Assembly (NCBI GenBank): GCA_947303905.1
Contig: CAMYZR010000110.1
Span: 1 to 5,911, forward strand
Reading direction: 5' to 3'
From: an uncultured Atopobiaceae bacterium
GTDB taxonomy: Bacteria; Actinomycetota; Coriobacteriia; Coriobacteriales; Atopobiaceae
DNA length: 5,911 bases
Part shown: piece by piece, positions 4,896-5,911 of the stretch
Layout: each line of letters starts with the position of its first letter
Numbering within the stretch: position 1 is the stretch's first letter
The notes under the pieces: model-generated
Databases searched by the model: none
What the model saw: the letters and a program-made list of their open reading frames with translations, nothing else
Told to the model about the DNA's origin: nothing
Made by a program: the position numbers and the translations under genes

Positions 4896-5911
4896 ATGGT
4901 CATTGACGCAAATATGTACTGGATACCGGAGAGCTTGTTTACGAGTGAGGACGTGCTGGCACGGTTCGTGGCGGAGGCTCCCCAGGACGAGCAGACGCGC
5001 GTGTACCTCACCGAGGACCCCGTGCGCCAGGTAGTGGTGGAGAAACCCGCGGGATTCGAGGCTCTCAACTACGCACAGGGAGACTACGTCCTCGAGCGCA
5101 TGCTTGGCGACATGGACGAGGCGGGCGTAGATGCCTCCGTGCTCAAGGTTCCCGGTGCGAACGAATGGATGTCCATCGACACCTGCCGCTTCTTCAATGA
5201 CGGCATGGCTCAGTACGCGCGCGAGTCGGGCGGCCGTATGGTGCCGCTCGCAGTGGTCCCGGCTCTTGGTGATCCCTCCGAAATCGAGGCCGAGATCGAC
5301 CGCTGCATGGGAGAGCTCGACTTTGCAGGCGTGCAGCTCTGCAGCCACTACGGCGACAAGTACCTTGACGACCCCGTCTTTGACGCGCTGTTCTCTGCGA
5401 TTGACAAGCATGCGGCCACCGTCTACGTGCATCATGTGCCGGTGCCGGTGGATTGTGCGAGCATCGTAGACTACAACAACCTCCGCCGCAGCTACGGACG
5501 TGTTCAAGACCAGGTCACCGCGGTGGGACGCGAACTGTTCAGCGACTTCTTCGACCGCTACCCCCGCATCCGCATGGTGCATTCCATGCTTGGCGGAGCG
5601 TTCTTTGCCGTGAGCAACATGCTGTTGCCTCAGGCCGTAAAGCGCAAAGATGCAGTGCAGCGCTTCCAGGCCGATGACGGCTCCTTGGCCGAACGTCTCA
5701 ACCGGCACATCTTCTTTGAGATGAGCCATGCCCAGCCGTGGGGGATGGCGCAGCTCAAGTGCGCAATCGATGTTCTTGGTGCCGACCACGTCGTCTTCGG
5801 GTCGAGCTATCCGGTCCGCCGCGAATGGCTGCTTGATGGGCCTGGCTTCGTTCGCGGACTCGGCCTTTCGCCCGAGGATGAGGAGCTTGTGCTCGGAGGC
5901 AACGCGCAGCG
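4896..5911 (+). CDS. Amidohydrolase-fold protein (amidohydrolase-2/ACMSD-like) lacking canonical metal ligands; 3' end outside window
   Basis: 338 complete codons are visible and the frame is open at the right edge. Family blocks are recognisable in order: I3-D-A-N-M-Y-W-I-P-E-S where the family has D-x-H-x-H, V-P-L-A-V-V-P, F-A-G-V-Q-L, V-Y-V-H179-H180, R-M-V-H229-S-M-L-G-G, V-V-F-G302-S-S304-Y-P where the family has G-(S/T)-D-x-P, and G-G-N-A-Q at the end. ACMSD-type decarboxylases and related hydrolases bind zinc through the two N-terminal His, a central His and the late Asp; here N6, Y8 and S304 replace three of the four, while H179/H180 and H229 remain. The protein may therefore be metal-free, use another chemistry, or be a non-enzymatic binder. 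The ATG at 4896 has AGGAGG with a 6-base spacer; the adjacent GTG at 4893 is less well placed. It is probably controlled by the LysR regulator upstream. The domain call is firm; activity is unknown. Confidence 0.88.
   Translation, partial: MVIDANMYWIPESLFTSEDVLARFVAEAPQDEQTRVYLTEDPVRQVVVEKPAGFEALNYAQGDYVLERMLGDMDEAGVDASVLKVPGANEWMSIDTCRFFNDGMAQYARESGGRMVPLAVVPALGDPSEIEAEIDRCMGELDFAGVQLCSHYGDKYLDDPVFDALFSAIDKHAATVYVHHVPVPVDCASIVDYNNLRRSYGRVQDQVTAVGRELFSDFFDRYPRIRMVHSMLGGAFFAVSNMLLPQAVKRKDAVQRFQADDGSLAERLNRHIFFEMSHAQPWGMAQLKCAIDVLGADHVVFGSSYPVRREWLLDGPGFVRGLGLSPEDEELVLGGNAQ

Noticed and set aside
1..5911. CRISPR array, tRNA/rRNA genes, insertion sequences or attachment sites
   Set aside because: No regularly spaced repeats, cloverleaf sequence, transposase motifs or flanking target duplications were seen on either strand.

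Overview
The window reads as ordinary chromosomal DNA of a high-GC Gram-positive bacterium. The codons favour G or C in the third position, the Shine-Dalgarno sequences are strong, and the gene types are typical of gut or oral anaerobes. I lean towards Coriobacteriia (the Olsenella/Atopobium/Collinsella group). That is inference from gene style only; the window has no rRNA or marker gene to prove it.

There are six protein genes in two divergent blocks. The left block (1-1993) is on the minus strand and is transcribed leftwards: cutC, then a small nitroreductase-family flavoprotein, then a metallo-beta-lactamase-fold hydrolase that runs off the left edge. The gaps are 43 and 84 bases with no convincing terminator, so this looks like one operon. 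The right block (2198-5911) is on the plus strand: a glycoside hydrolase family 1 6-phospho-beta-glucosidase with its own intrinsic terminator, a LysR-type regulator, and an amidohydrolase-fold protein that runs off the right edge. The two blocks share a 204-base divergent intergenic region with an extended -10 candidate and a perfect CCTGAC/GTCAGG dyad.

The phospho-glucosidase would hydrolyse beta-glucoside 6-phosphates delivered by a PTS transporter, but no PTS gene or BglG-type antiterminator lies in the window. The LysR regulator is probably autoregulated and may control the gene just downstream.

The most unusual features are at the right end. The amidohydrolase-fold protein looks like the ACMSD/amidohydrolase-2 family over its whole visible length, but it lacks the N-terminal HxH metal ligands (N6 and Y8 instead) and the conserved Asp near the C-terminus (S304 instead). 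Its ribosome binding site is also one arm of an 8-bp inverted repeat (GCCTCCTA / TAGGAGGC). A candidate promoter sits so that only read-through transcripts would carry the masking arm. I saw no tRNA, rRNA, CRISPR, insertion sequence or phage feature.
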